Positions 44,247-53,259 of a DNA stretch of 64,000 bases are shown in pieces. The notes beneath the pieces were generated by a model. The model ran no database searches, was not told the origin of the DNA, and was given only the letters and a program-made list of their open reading frames with translations. The translations under genes and the position numbers were made by a program. The stretch is taken from the NCBI GenBank assembly GCA_002493595.1, contig DKZG01000006.1:62001-126000 (forward strand), written 5' to 3'. How positions within the stretch are numbered: position 1 is the first letter of the stretch; every line of letters begins with the position of its first letter. The DNA comes from Ruminococcaceae bacterium UBA7080. GTDB lineage: Bacteria; Bacillota; Clostridia; Oscillospirales; Acutalibacteraceae.

Positions 44247-45641
44247 TTGGAAGATAACAGCAAAACCAAACAGCATAAAACAAAAAAAATAAAAAAAAGC
44301 AAAAATTACTATATTTCCTATCCCCGAATGGTGGCGCTCAGCTTTTTTGCAGTAATTATGGTTGGTACAGCTTTGCTGATGCTGCCGATATCCATAAAAA
44401 GCGGAAGTGTTACATTTACCGATGCCCTTTTTACTGCAACATCTGCAACCTGTGTAACAGGTCTTGTCATGTTTGACACCTTCACAAAATGGACCCTTTT
44501 CGGCCAAATGGTAATTCTTTGTATGATTCAGATAGGCGGTCTCGGCTTCATTACCATAATAACGATGCTGGCACGTTTTCTTAAAAAAAAGGCAAGTCTG
44601 CGCGATAAGCTTTTGTTAAAAGAAAGCTTTGGCAGTGTACCTATGGGTGACACAAAAAAGATTGCAAGAGTTGTCATTATCGGCACTGTTGTTTTTGAAA
44701 TACTCGGTGCGGCAATCCTATCCACACAGTTTATTCCTCAAATGGGATTTAAGAATGGGATTTATACATCTGTCTTTCTATCCGTATCGGCTTTTTGTAA
44801 TGCAGGTTTTGACGTTATGGGCAGAATTCAGCCGGGAACTTCACTTATTACAGTAAATGATAATCCTGTTATACTGCTTACGATTGCATTATTGATTATA
44901 ATCGGCGGAATCGGTTTTATCGTCTGGGAAGATATCATTACCCGCAGATTTACATTTAAACGATACAGCCTGCATACCAAGCTCACGCTTGTTACCACTG
45001 CTGTGCTTTTAATCGCCTCCACACTTTTTTACTATATATTTGAACGAGGAAATACCTTGTCTGATATGAATGAGGGTGAAAGGCTGCTCAATGCCTTTTT
45101 TGCCGGCGTAACACCGCGAACAGCAGGATTTAACAGTATTTCGAATGCAGACCTTTCCCCTGCATCAAAAGCAGTCACATATATTTTAATGTTCATAGGC
45201 GGTTCATCAGGCTCTACTGCAGGCGGAGTTAAAACTGCAGCAATAGCTGTCTTATTCTTATGCGCCTTAGCAACGCTGAAAAATTCAAGAGATATTGATA
45301 TTTTCGGCAAACGCATAACCGTTGATATCATCCGAAAGTCTGTTTCCATTGTTATAATCAATTTTACGGAATTTTTCACTGCCTCCGTTATCATTGCACT
45401 GTGCCAGCCGGAACTTGCCTACTCGGATATTCTTTTTGAATGCATATCTGCTATAGGAACAGTCGGAATGAGCACCGGAATTACCCCATCTTTAGAGCTT
45501 CTGCCCAAGCTTATAATAATCTTGCTTATGTTTATGGGTCGAATAACATCCCTTGTTTTTGCATTTATGTTTATACTTGACGGATCAAAAACCACCGGAA
45601 AAAGTTCACAAAAGCCGAAAGGCAATCTCTTTATCGGCTGA
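44247..45641 (+). CDS. ktrB: Potassium uptake protein, TrkH/KtrB type
   Basis: Membrane subunit of the Ktr potassium (sodium-coupled) system. The start is TTG at 44247 behind GGAGAG. The 464 residues have four membrane-pore-membrane repeats with filter segments ATCVTGL, FCNAGFD, PRTAGFNS and GTVGMSTG; the conserved filter glycines are all present. It begins 27 nt after the CapD-type gene and is followed by ktrA. In other Firmicutes Ktr is controlled by c-di-AMP binding to the RCK partner. Confidence 0.93.
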   Translation: MEDNSKTKQHKTKKIKKSKNYYISYPRMVALSFFAVIMVGTALLMLPISIKSGSVTFTDALFTATSATCVTGLVMFDTFTKWTLFGQMVILCMIQIGGLGFITIITMLARFLKKKASLRDKLLLKESFGSVPMGDTKKIARVVIIGTVVFEILGAAILSTQFIPQMGFKNGIYTSVFLSVSAFCNAGFDVMGRIQPGTSLITVNDNPVILLTIALLIIIGGIGFIVWEDIITRRFTFKRYSLHTKLTLVTTAVLLIASTLFYYIFERGNTLSDMNEGERLLNAFFAGVTPRTAGFNSISNADLSPASKAVTYILMFIGGSSGSTAGGVKTAAIAVLFLCALATLKNSRDIDIFGKRITVDIIRKSVSIVIINFTEFFTASVIIALCQPELAYSDILFECISAIGTVGMSTGITPSLELLPKLIIILLMFMGRITSLVFAFMFILDGSKTTGKSSQKPKGNLFIG

Positions 45642-45680
45642 TTGCCGATGAATTTATATTACAGGAGTGAATATTAAATT

Positions 45681-46322
45681 ATGAAATCAGTACTTGTTAT
45701 CGGTGCAGGCAAATTCGGTCACCATCTTGCAGAATACTTGTGCGAGATGGGCAACGATGTTATGCTTGTCGATAAAAACGAAAACCTTATTGATGAATAT
45801 TCAGAACAGGTTACAACTGCCGAAATCGGAGACTATACAATAAAGAGTAATCTTGCTGCCTTAGGTGTAGATGATTATGACTACGTTTTTGTGTGTATCG
45901 GCGATTTTCAAGACAGTCTCGTTATTACAAATTATCTGAAAGAACTTGGTGCATCTTATGTTATAAGTAAAGCCTCATCTCTTATTCACGAAAAGTTTTT
46001 GCTTAAAAACGGAGCAGATAAAATCGTTTATCCGGAAAGGGATAATGCTTACCGCATGGCTGTTGAATTCAGCGATTCAAAAATATTTGATTATTTTCAG
46101 CTTAATGAGGACATAGGAATATTTGAAATATCTGCACCTGACAGCTGGCTTGGGAAATCACTTTCAAGTATCAATGTAAGAAAAATTCATAATATAACCG
46201 TTATTGCATATAAGTTTAATGAAAAAATCTTCCCCATTAATTCACCAGATTACGTATTTTCACAAGCCGAGCATTTAATTGTTATGGGTGATAGAGCAGA
46301 CATTAAAAAAATCACAAAATAA
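45681..46322 (+). CDS. ktrA: Potassium uptake regulatory protein, TrkA/KtrA type
   Basis: Cytoplasmic RCK gating subunit of the Ktr system; 213 residues, the size of a single-unit KtrA. The N-terminal RCK-N domain has the nucleotide-binding GAGKFGHHLA and VDKNENLID, and a C-terminal RCK-C domain (about 130-213) would bind c-di-AMP in homologues. It lies 39 nt after ktrB with an AGGAGTGA site. Confidence 0.93.
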   Translation: MKSVLVIGAGKFGHHLAEYLCEMGNDVMLVDKNENLIDEYSEQVTTAEIGDYTIKSNLAALGVDDYDYVFVCIGDFQDSLVITNYLKELGASYVISKASSLIHEKFLLKNGADKIVYPERDNAYRMAVEFSDSKIFDYFQLNEDIGIFEISAPDSWLGKSLSSINVRKIHNITVIAYKFNEKIFPINSPDYVFSQAEHLIVMGDRADIKKITK

Positions 46323-46336
46323 AGGAGTTACATGCA

Positions 46337-47110
46337 ATGTTATTTAAACCCAATTATGATGAAAACGGAAAAAAAATCCTTTGCCAAATGAATGGCATCA
46401 ATTCTGAAATGCTTATGGATATTTATGTTCAGAAACTGAAAAAGGGCAACAGCATTGAAATATTTGAAAAAGAAAATGAATGTGCAGTACTTCTGCTTTC
46501 CGGCAATATTAATTTTAACATCGAAGAAAAAATAAATGAAAACTGCAAAAGAAAAAACCCTTTTGAAAAAACACCCTATGCCATTCACTTCTGTAAAGAA
46601 ACAAAGGCAATCATTACAGCCCTTGAAGACAGCGAAATTCTGGTTCAGATGACTGACAATGAAAAAAGCTGGGAACCCGTTTTTTATAATCCTGATAATT
46701 GTCTCTATCAAGAATTCGGCAAAGGACAGTGGAACGGCACAGGCCACAGAATTGTGTCAACTGTGTTTGACCTGGACAATGCGCCTTACTCTAATATGGT
46801 GATGGGTGAAGTATTCAATCAGCCCGGACGCTGGTCCAGCTATCCCCCTCATCATCACCCGCAGCCTGAGCTTTATTATTATCAATTTGACCATCCTGAG
46901 GGCTTCGGTGCAGGGTTCGAGGGTGACACCCCGTATAAAACCGAAAACGGCACCTGCCTTTGCATAAGAGGCGGCAATGCACATCAACAGGTTACTGCAC
47001 CCGGCTACGAAATGTACTACGTTTGGCTCATTCGTCATATAGATGGTGATCCATGGGATAAAACAAGAATTTATGTACCCGAGTATGAATGGCTTGCGAA
47101 TGCAGATTAA
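46337..47110 (+). CDS. iolB: 5-deoxy-glucuronate isomerase-like protein
   Basis: IolB isomerises 5-deoxy-glucuronate in myo-inositol catabolism. The 257 residues match the IolB/KduI cupin family, with the metal-binding set SSYPPHHHPQPELYYY and a later GGNAHQQV histidine. All ligand positions look intact. No other inositol gene (iolA, C, D, E, G, J) is present, and the gene is 14 nt behind ktrA with an AAGGAG site, at the end of an envelope/potassium run. The true substrate may differ. Confidence 0.85.
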   Translation: MLFKPNYDENGKKILCQMNGINSEMLMDIYVQKLKKGNSIEIFEKENECAVLLLSGNINFNIEEKINENCKRKNPFEKTPYAIHFCKETKAIITALEDSEILVQMTDNEKSWEPVFYNPDNCLYQEFGKGQWNGTGHRIVSTVFDLDNAPYSNMVMGEVFNQPGRWSSYPPHHHPQPELYYYQFDHPEGFGAGFEGDTPYKTENGTCLCIRGGNAHQQVTAPGYEMYYVWLIRHIDGDPWDKTRIYVPEYEWLANAD

Positions 47111-47155
47111 GCATTCATTCGATGCATAATTATACAATGAATATTGTATTTTATG

Positions 47156-47184
47156 TTGACTTTATAAGCTTATTGTGATAAATT
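47156..47184 (+). promoter_or_regulatory. Promoter of the amino acid ABC transporter
   Basis: TTGACT, 17-nt spacer and TAAATT. Just upstream, 47132-47149 is a perfect 7-bp inverted repeat (ATACAAT / ATTGTAT, 4-nt spacer), operator-like. Downstream, 47192-47208 is a perfect 7-bp hairpin with 3-nt loop in the leader. Confidence 0.5.
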
Positions 47185-47246
47185 ACTTAAAAGGATATGC
47201 AATATCCTATTTATATTATTTTAAATATTGAACGGAGGAATACATA

Positions 47247-48101
47247 ATGAAATCAGTAAAAAGAATTTTAGCTGCAGTTCTTGCAGTAGCTCTGGTTATT
47301 GTCTGCTTTGCCGGATGTTCAAAATCAAATGAGCCAAAGGTCAAAGTAATTGACGTTGAACTTTCAAACGAGGAATATGCTTTCGGCGTTGATAAAAGCC
47401 AGCCTGAGCTTATGGAGCAGACAAATGCTTTTATAAAAGAGATTAAAGCAAACGGCAAGCTTGATGAAATCTGCAATCGTTACTTTGGAAACGGAGAGCC
47501 TGTAGGCGTTACATCTGCACAGGAGGATTCTTCAAAGGACCAGCTTGTTGTCGCAACAAATGCAGCATTTGAACCTTTTGAGTACAAAAAGGGTGACACC
47601 TTCTACGGCATTGATATGGAACTTGCAAAGCTTCTTGCAGACAAACTCGGCAAAGAGCTTGTAATCAAGGATATGGAATTTAACGCAGTTTTACTTTCAG
47701 TTGAACAAAAAAAATGTGACATCGGTATGGCAGGTCTTACCATAAGCCCTGACCGTGAGAAGCAGGTTAATTTCACCGAGTCTTATTATTCAGCTTCACA
47801 GAAGCTTATCGTTAAGAATAATGACAAAACATTTGATGAATGTCAGACAAAAGAAGATGTTGTTAAAATTCTTAACAGCTTTGATCAATCCGTTAAATTC
47901 GGCGGTCAGAACGACACAACCGGCCAGTCCTATGTTTTGGGCAGCGAAAGCTTAGGATTCAACGGTCTCAACGCATCATTCGTAGGCTACAGCAATGGTT
48001 CCCTTGCTGTTCAGGACTTAATCAACGGCAATGTTGACTATGTAATTATTGATGCTGCGCCTGCAGCTGCAATCACCACAGCCATTAATGCTGTTGCTTA
48101 A
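47247..48101 (+). CDS. Amino acid ABC transporter substrate-binding lipoprotein, circularly permuted
   Basis: A 284-residue lipoprotein: signal peptide with lipobox FAGC (Cys24), then about 60 residues (VELSNEEYAFGV to LDEICNRYFGNG) that in ordinary family-3 binding proteins form the extreme C terminus, and only then the usual N-terminal start DQLVVATNAAFEPFEY, GIDMELAKLLADKLG, DIGMAGLTISPDRE. The chain stops at VDYVIIDAAPAAAI, exactly where the displaced piece would normally follow. All segments of the fold are present, in permuted order. Polar amino acids or cystine are the likely ligands. Permease and ATPase genes follow. Confidence 0.9.
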   Translation: MKSVKRILAAVLAVALVIVCFAGCSKSNEPKVKVIDVELSNEEYAFGVDKSQPELMEQTNAFIKEIKANGKLDEICNRYFGNGEPVGVTSAQEDSSKDQLVVATNAAFEPFEYKKGDTFYGIDMELAKLLADKLGKELVIKDMEFNAVLLSVEQKKCDIGMAGLTISPDREKQVNFTESYYSASQKLIVKNNDKTFDECQTKEDVVKILNSFDQSVKFGGQNDTTGQSYVLGSESLGFNGLNASFVGYSNGSLAVQDLINGNVDYVIIDAAPAAAITTAINAVA

Positions 48102-48136
48102 GCTGTTATAATCCTCAGCAACGAATAAAAAACAGG

Positions 48137-48176
48137 AATAACCTCACCTGATTAAATTGGGTGAGGCTATTTTTTA
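48137..48176 (+). terminator. Internal terminator between binding protein and permease genes
   Basis: A 7-bp GC-rich stem (48142-48148 with 48160-48166) extended by A/T pairs, followed by a T-run. It would give more binding-protein mRNA than permease mRNA by partial read-through. Confidence 0.75.
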
Positions 48177-48196
48177 GTGAATTCAGGGTAAAAAAT

Positions 48197-48907
48197 ATGC
48201 AGAATTTTGACAAAAAAATAGAAGCCTTTATAGATTTTTTTATCAATCATGAAGGCTATAATACTGTACTTCTCGGTTTAAAAAACACAATTATAATAGC
48301 CATTTCCGGTTTGCTTATAGGTATTGTAATCGGTACATTAATCGCAACAATCAGAGTTATACCAAAAACGAATATTTTTGTTAAAATATTTGATAAAATA
48401 TCTGTTTTTTACGTAAGTATTTTTAGGGGAACTCCTATTGTGGTTCAGCTTTTGGTATTTTACTATGTACTGCTTCCGCTTTTGGGTATACATATTAATT
48501 CCGTATCTGTAGCAATAGTTGTATTTGGTATGAACTCCGGTGCATACATATCCGAAATCATGCGCGCCGGTATTTTGTCAGTTGACTCAGGGCAAATGGA
48601 AGGCGGACGTGCAGTCGGCTTAAGCTATGGCACAACCATGATGAAAATCATTATCCCGCAGGCGGTAAAAAATATACTGCCTACACTCGGAAACGAATTC
48701 ATTTCACTCATTAAGGAAACATCGGTTGTTAGCTTTGTAGGGGCTACAGACCTTTATGTAGCATTTAACAGAATCGGCTCAAACAGCTATGAATTTATGA
48801 TACCTTATCTTGTAATGGCTGTTATTTATATTGTACTTGTAGTATTTATATCCTTACTGATTAAACTTATGGAAAGGAGCCTGAGAAAAAGTGATAAGAG
48901 TCTCTAA
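48197..48907 (+). CDS. Amino acid ABC transporter permease
   Basis: Membrane subunit of the His/Glu/Gln/Arg/opine family; 236 residues from ATG at 48197 (MQNFDKKIE) behind AGGGT. The frame extends upstream through the internal terminator, which argues against the longer start. About five membrane helices; the amphipathic GLKNTIIIAISG start, IFRGTPIVVQLLVFYY and the coupling-loop EAA motif (GQMEGGRAVGLSYGTTMMKIIIPQA) are typical. Its end overlaps the ATPase gene by 17 nt. Confidence 0.93.
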   Translation: MQNFDKKIEAFIDFFINHEGYNTVLLGLKNTIIIAISGLLIGIVIGTLIATIRVIPKTNIFVKIFDKISVFYVSIFRGTPIVVQLLVFYYVLLPLLGIHINSVSVAIVVFGMNSGAYISEIMRAGILSVDSGQMEGGRAVGLSYGTTMMKIIIPQAVKNILPTLGNEFISLIKETSVVSFVGATDLYVAFNRIGSNSYEFMIPYLVMAVIYIVLVVFISLLIKLMERSLRKSDKSL

Positions 48908-49613
48908 TTTAAAAAAGAGCTTTGGCGATAACCATGTATTAAAAGGCATTGATTATGAAATCCATCAGGGAGAAAAAATAGTCGTTATCGGCCCGTCAGG
49001 CTCAGGCAAAAGTACATTTTTAAGATGCCTTAATCTGCTTGAAACACCTACTGAAGGTGAAATTTGGTTTGAAAATCAGCTGATTACCGATAAAAAGTGT
49101 AATGTTAATAAAATACGTCAGCATATGGGAATGGTTTTTCAGCATTTTAATCTGTTCAATAATTTAACAATTCTTAATAATATTACACTTGCACCCGTGA
49201 ATCTTAAGCTTAAAACCAAAGAGGAAGCAAATGAGGATGCTCTCAAACTGTTAAAACTTGTCGGTTTAGAAGATAAGGCTGACGCATATCCTTCGCAGCT
49301 TTCAGGCGGACAAAAGCAACGTGCTGCAATTGTCCGTTCACTTGCAATGAATCCTAAGGTTATGCTTTTTGACGAACCGACATCTGCCCTTGATCCAGAA
49401 ATGGTAGGCGAAGTTCTTCAGGTTATGAAAGATTTGGCAAACGACGGTATGACTATGGTTGTTGTTACGCACGAAATGGGATTTGCACGTGAGGTAGCTG
49501 ATCACGTTATCTTTATGGCAGATGGATATATTGTTGAGGATGCACCGCCTCAGGAGCTTTTCAACGCACCGAAGGATCCTCGTCTGCAGCAATTTCTCAA
49601 GGCAGTTTTATAA
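48891..49613 (+). CDS. Amino acid ABC transporter ATP-binding protein
   Basis: A 240-residue ATPase of the GlnQ type. The start is GTG at 48891 inside the permease gene. Walker A GPSGSGKST, signature LSGGQKQRAAIVRSL, Walker B VMLFDEPTSALDPE and the switch His in VVTHEMGFAREVA are all intact. With the preceding two genes it forms a complete importer. Confidence 0.96.
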   Translation: MIRVSNLKKSFGDNHVLKGIDYEIHQGEKIVVIGPSGSGKSTFLRCLNLLETPTEGEIWFENQLITDKKCNVNKIRQHMGMVFQHFNLFNNLTILNNITLAPVNLKLKTKEEANEDALKLLKLVGLEDKADAYPSQLSGGQKQRAAIVRSLAMNPKVMLFDEPTSALDPEMVGEVLQVMKDLANDGMTMVVVTHEMGFAREVADHVIFMADGYIVEDAPPQELFNAPKDPRLQQFLKAVL

Positions 49614-49629
49614 ATACAAAAATATATTT

Positions 49630-49670
49630 TACAGCGGCAGAATTTCAATCTGCTGCTGAATTTTCTTTTC
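49630..49670 (+). terminator. Terminator after the ABC transporter
   Basis: A 10-bp stem with one G-U pair (49632-49641 with 49649-49658), 7-nt loop and a T-rich run. Confidence 0.8.
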
Positions 49671-49683
49671 CGAAATAATAAAT

Positions 49684-49722
49684 GAACAAGTCCGCAGGCA
49701 ATGCCTGCGGACTTGTTTTATA
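49684..49722. terminator. Strong terminator for the deacetylase gene
   Basis: Perfect 15-bp stem (49685-49699 with 49703-49717), 3-nt loop, A/T runs both sides. It lies between convergent genes, 22 nt from the end of the deacetylase gene. Confidence 0.9.
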
Positions 49723-49743
49723 TCAACCGATTCATTTTTCCGT

Positions 49744-51072
49744 TTAGGTATTATTATTTATTGTTTTATAATCAACATACTGCTGGCCTGCCTGTGCCGC
49801 CTTTCCGCCGTTTTTAGCTGCAAGCATCTCGCTGACCGTAACAACCTGATATCCCATATCTATAAGCTTGGGTACAATTTTTTTGACAGCCTCAGCCGTT
49901 GTGGGATAAATATCATGCATCAGTATAATAGAGCCATCATAAACATTTTTAATCGCAGCATTATAAATCTTTTTGGCATCCCTTGATTTCCAGTCCTCGG
50001 TATCAACAGACCAATACGCAATCGGCATACCTTCCTTTTTGCATTCCTGCTGAATGGTTTTTGACATCATACCGCCGGGACATCTGAAAATGGTCGGATA
50101 TCTTCCGCTGGCCTTTTTAATTGCGTCACTGCCCTTTTTTATATCATTTGCAGTTACCTTTTTACCGTAATTACCATGGTCGTATGTATGATTTCCGAGT
50201 TCACAGCCAAGCTCAAGCTCTTTTTTTAGAAGTTTGGAATTAGAGCTGTTAATTCGTGAACTGCACATAAAGAAAGTTGCACGTGCTCCATGCTCCTCCA
50301 GCACTTTTAATATTTCCTCTGTCGAATTCACTCCGTTTTGTGCATAAGCAGGTCCGTCATCAAAAGACAATGCAACAATTGGTTTCTTAGGGTCAATATT
50401 TGAGGGCATTATCGGTTTTTCTTTAATCTGAATACTGCAGGGCCGGCACCAATTGCCGAAAACCTCATTCCCGTTCACCTCAATAAAAGCCCTTGTTCTG
50501 ATATAATAAACATCTTTTGGTTTAAGCTTTTCTGCTTTGAAGCTGCTTTTTGAAAGAGTTTCCTTTTGGCTGTCACTGAAATCTTCGTTTTTCGAATATT
50601 CCAATTCATACCCTTTTGCATTTTTTTGCTTAACCCATTCGGCTTTTAACACACCCTCCTCAGTTGACTGTACTGAAACATCAGGTACACTTGGTAAAGA
50701 ATACACTGTAATTTCCTGTGCATTCTGACTCTCATATTTCTGCTTGTGGAATATTTTAAATGCCGTAACCTTGATTTTATATATTTTTGCTGACTCGATA
50801 TCATTAAAATCATATGTACATGTATCAGAATCCTTGATTGTATCTATTATCTCAAATGCGCCCTTGCTGTCATTATAACAGTAAATGTGATAACCGTCTG
50901 CACCTTTTACGCTGTCCCATCGTATTTTGATTGATTGGTCTGTATTTTCAGCCATTACCGCATTCTCAACATCGTCGACGCTTTTACCGTTTACAACCGT
51001 AATTGCCGCTGCTGCAAAAGCAACAATCATCACCACTGCAATACAGGTTATAAATTTTATTTTCTTGGCCAC
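49744..51072 (-). CDS. Polysaccharide deacetylase with fibronectin type III-like domains
   Basis: A 442-residue membrane-anchored or secreted protein. The start chosen is GTG at 51072 with TAGGAG 8 nt upstream, giving a hydrophobic N-terminal segment (about 6-25); the upstream frame overlaps the promoter. Two FN3-like domains (about 45-230) precede a NodB domain (about 240-425) with all catalytic motifs: SFDDGP, metal-binding GNHTYDH, FRCPGG, DTEDWK and LMHD. It probably removes acetyl groups from peptidoglycan or another glycan outside the cell. Transcribed alone. Confidence 0.9.
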   Translation of the reverse strand: MAKKIKFITCIAVVMIVAFAAAAITVVNGKSVDDVENAVMAENTDQSIKIRWDSVKGADGYHIYCYNDSKGAFEIIDTIKDSDTCTYDFNDIESAKIYKIKVTAFKIFHKQKYESQNAQEITVYSLPSVPDVSVQSTEEGVLKAEWVKQKNAKGYELEYSKNEDFSDSQKETLSKSSFKAEKLKPKDVYYIRTRAFIEVNGNEVFGNWCRPCSIQIKEKPIMPSNIDPKKPIVALSFDDGPAYAQNGVNSTEEILKVLEEHGARATFFMCSSRINSSNSKLLKKELELGCELGNHTYDHGNYGKKVTANDIKKGSDAIKKASGRYPTIFRCPGGMMSKTIQQECKKEGMPIAYWSVDTEDWKSRDAKKIYNAAIKNVYDGSIILMHDIYPTTAEAVKKIVPKLIDMGYQVVTVSEMLAAKNGGKAAQAGQQYVDYKTINNNT

Positions 51073-51143
51073 AATTCCATCTCCTACTATCAATCGGCAA
51101 CAATTAAATTTGGTTACAATACTTGTAATCGTTTTGTAATTTA

Positions 51144-51172
51144 AGTATAGTCCCATAATTATAAAAATGCAA
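51144..51172 (-). promoter_or_regulatory. Promoter of the deacetylase gene
   Basis: On the minus strand TTGCAT, 17-nt spacer and TATACT. In the leader, 51114-51128 is a perfect dyad TTACAA / TTGTAA with 3-nt spacer. Confidence 0.6.
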
Positions 51173-51254
51173 TAGAAACCATGAATAATTAAAAAATTAG
51201 TCACTTTGTATATATATTTGCTTAAAACAGCGTTAATATTTTAACAAATTTAAG

Positions 51255-51283
51255 TTGACCGTTGATTAACTTAGTGATATTAT
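51255..51283 (+). promoter_or_regulatory. Sigma-A promoter of the ech-hyp operon
   Basis: TTGACC, 17-nt spacer and TATTAT, about 60 nt before echA. It is the only clear promoter for the ten genes echA to hypE, whose largest gap is 14 nt. Confidence 0.65.
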
Positions 51284-51348
51284 AATACAGGCTAAAATAT
51301 ATAAAACATATTATATGAAAAAATTTCCTATTCAGAGGAGGGCATCAA

Positions 51349-53259
51349 ATGGAAAGTTTAATCATCGTGCTGATTGGGTTTCCGTTTCTGAGTGCATTTC
51401 TGCTCAGTATATTCAAAAACAACACAATCAGACAAATTATAACCTATGTCAGCAGTGTTACGGTTATCGCAATGGCAATTGCCTTTGCCGTCAAATATTT
51501 TGCTTCGGGCAATTCAAATATGTCACTGTTTACCGATACAAAAATAATAGATTATTCGATGATTATCATAGAAGCATTCTTGATGGTCCTTGTTACAATA
51601 CTCAGCTTTAAATATAAGCAGTATTACGCTGCTGTTTTATCCATATCACAAACTGCACTGATGTTTTGGTTTGAACTCAGCGGCCGTGCCCCGCATCAGG
51701 AAGTAAGCAAAGTTTATATTGATCAGCTTACCGTAATCATGGTGCTGATAGTCGCTGTTATCGGTACTCTTATAACAGTTTATGCATGCGGATACATGAA
51801 GGATTACCATAATCATCATAAAGAATTTATGGACAGGAGAAGATATTTCTTCGCACTCCTCTATGTCTTTCTCGGGGCAATGTTCGGTCTTGTGCTTTCA
51901 AACAGTCTTATCTGGATGTATTTCTTCTGGGAAATTACAAGTGTTGTATCCTTCCTGCTCATAGGCTATACAAGAACAAATGAAGCCATTCATAACTGCT
52001 TCAGAGCACTTTGGATGAACCTTCTCGGCGGCTGTGGCTTTGCTGTTGCGATTGTAATTGCGGGTATCTGCTTTAATGTAACAGATATGCAGAGTCTCAT
52101 CCTATGTGACGGAAAGATAATTGTTATTCCGGTTATTTTGCTTTCCTTTGCAGCACTTACAAAAAGCGCCCAGCTTCCGTTTTCAAAATGGCTGCTTGGT
52201 GCAATGGTTGCACCGACACCTTCATCTGCACTTCTTCACAGTGCAACAATGGTTAAGGCCGGCGTATATCTCTTGCTCAGGCTATCCCCTGTTCTTGCCG
52301 GATCCTATGCCGGATCAATGGTCAGCCTTGTAGGCGGCTTCACATTCCTTATTATGTCTATGCTGGCTATCACTGTAAGCGACGGAAAAAAGGTACTTGC
52401 ATATTCAACCATTTCAAATCTCGGCCTTATTACTGCGTGTGCAGGCGTCGGTGCAGAGGAAACTGTTTGGGCCGGTATGTTTCTTCTCATATTCCACGCT
52501 ATTTCAAAGTCACTCCTTTTCCAGACTGTGGGTGCAATTGAAAATTCAACAGGTTCAAGAGATATTGAAACAATGCATGGTCTCGTTCGCCGCCATCCTT
52601 ATCTCGCATGGACACTTGTAATCGGCATTGCAGGTATGTTCCTTGCACCATTTGGTATGCTTATTTCAAAATGGGCTGCACTTAAGGCGTTTATAGATAA
52701 TGGTTCAATTGTGCTGATACTTTTCGTTTGTTTCGGCAGTGCAACCACCCTATTCTACTGGATGAAATGGATGGCAACCGTGCTTGCATCAAAAAATAAT
52801 GATACCAAAGCAAAAAATACTACATCTGCTAACCAATGGGTATCTATCTTAATTCACTCAGCATTTATGATTATGCTTTGTTTTGCCTTCCCATTCATCT
52901 CTTCACATGTTATTATTCCGTATATTCATCAGGTATTCAATAATGCATATCAGGTTATATCCGGCGATAATATCATTATTATGATGATTATGCTCATATC
53001 CATATTTGTAATACCCGGAATATCCTGGATTTCAGCAAGACACACAAAATACAGCAAAGTAGACAGATATATCAATGGTGTAAACGCCGGTGACCAGATG
53101 AATTATATTGATTCCATGGGCGAAAAAAGACGTTTCTTCCTCGCGAACTGGTATATGGAGGATATCTTTGGTGAGAAAAAGCTTTGGAATCCATCCATCA
53201 TGATTTCTATTTTGCTTATTGTAACATTTTTCGTTATTTCAATAGGAGGTGCATTCTGA
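51349..53259 (+). CDS. echA: Ech hydrogenase subunit EchA (NuoL-like ion pump)
   Basis: Large membrane subunit of the energy-converting hydrogenase, homologous to the antiporter-like NuoL/MrpA. The 636 residues have about sixteen membrane helices. The antiporter-family region is visible in WMYFFWEITSVVSFLLIGY, ALTKSAQLPFSKWLLGAM and TPSSALLHSATMVKAGVYLLLR, with the conserved Glu, Lys and His residues of the ion path. It couples hydrogen formation from ferredoxin to H+ or Na+ export. The ATG has GAGGAGGG. Confidence 0.93.
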   Translation: MESLIIVLIGFPFLSAFLLSIFKNNTIRQIITYVSSVTVIAMAIAFAVKYFASGNSNMSLFTDTKIIDYSMIIIEAFLMVLVTILSFKYKQYYAAVLSISQTALMFWFELSGRAPHQEVSKVYIDQLTVIMVLIVAVIGTLITVYACGYMKDYHNHHKEFMDRRRYFFALLYVFLGAMFGLVLSNSLIWMYFFWEITSVVSFLLIGYTRTNEAIHNCFRALWMNLLGGCGFAVAIVIAGICFNVTDMQSLILCDGKIIVIPVILLSFAALTKSAQLPFSKWLLGAMVAPTPSSALLHSATMVKAGVYLLLRLSPVLAGSYAGSMVSLVGGFTFLIMSMLAITVSDGKKVLAYSTISNLGLITACAGVGAEETVWAGMFLLIFHAISKSLLFQTVGAIENSTGSRDIETMHGLVRRHPYLAWTLVIGIAGMFLAPFGMLISKWAALKAFIDNGSIVLILFVCFGSATTLFYWMKWMATVLASKNNDTKAKNTTSANQWVSILIHSAFMIMLCFAFPFISSHVIIPYIHQVFNNAYQVISGDNIIIMMIMLISIFVIPGISWISARHTKYSKVDRYINGVNAGDQMNYIDSMGEKRRFFLANWYMEDIFGEKKLWNPSIMISILLIVTFFVISIGGAF

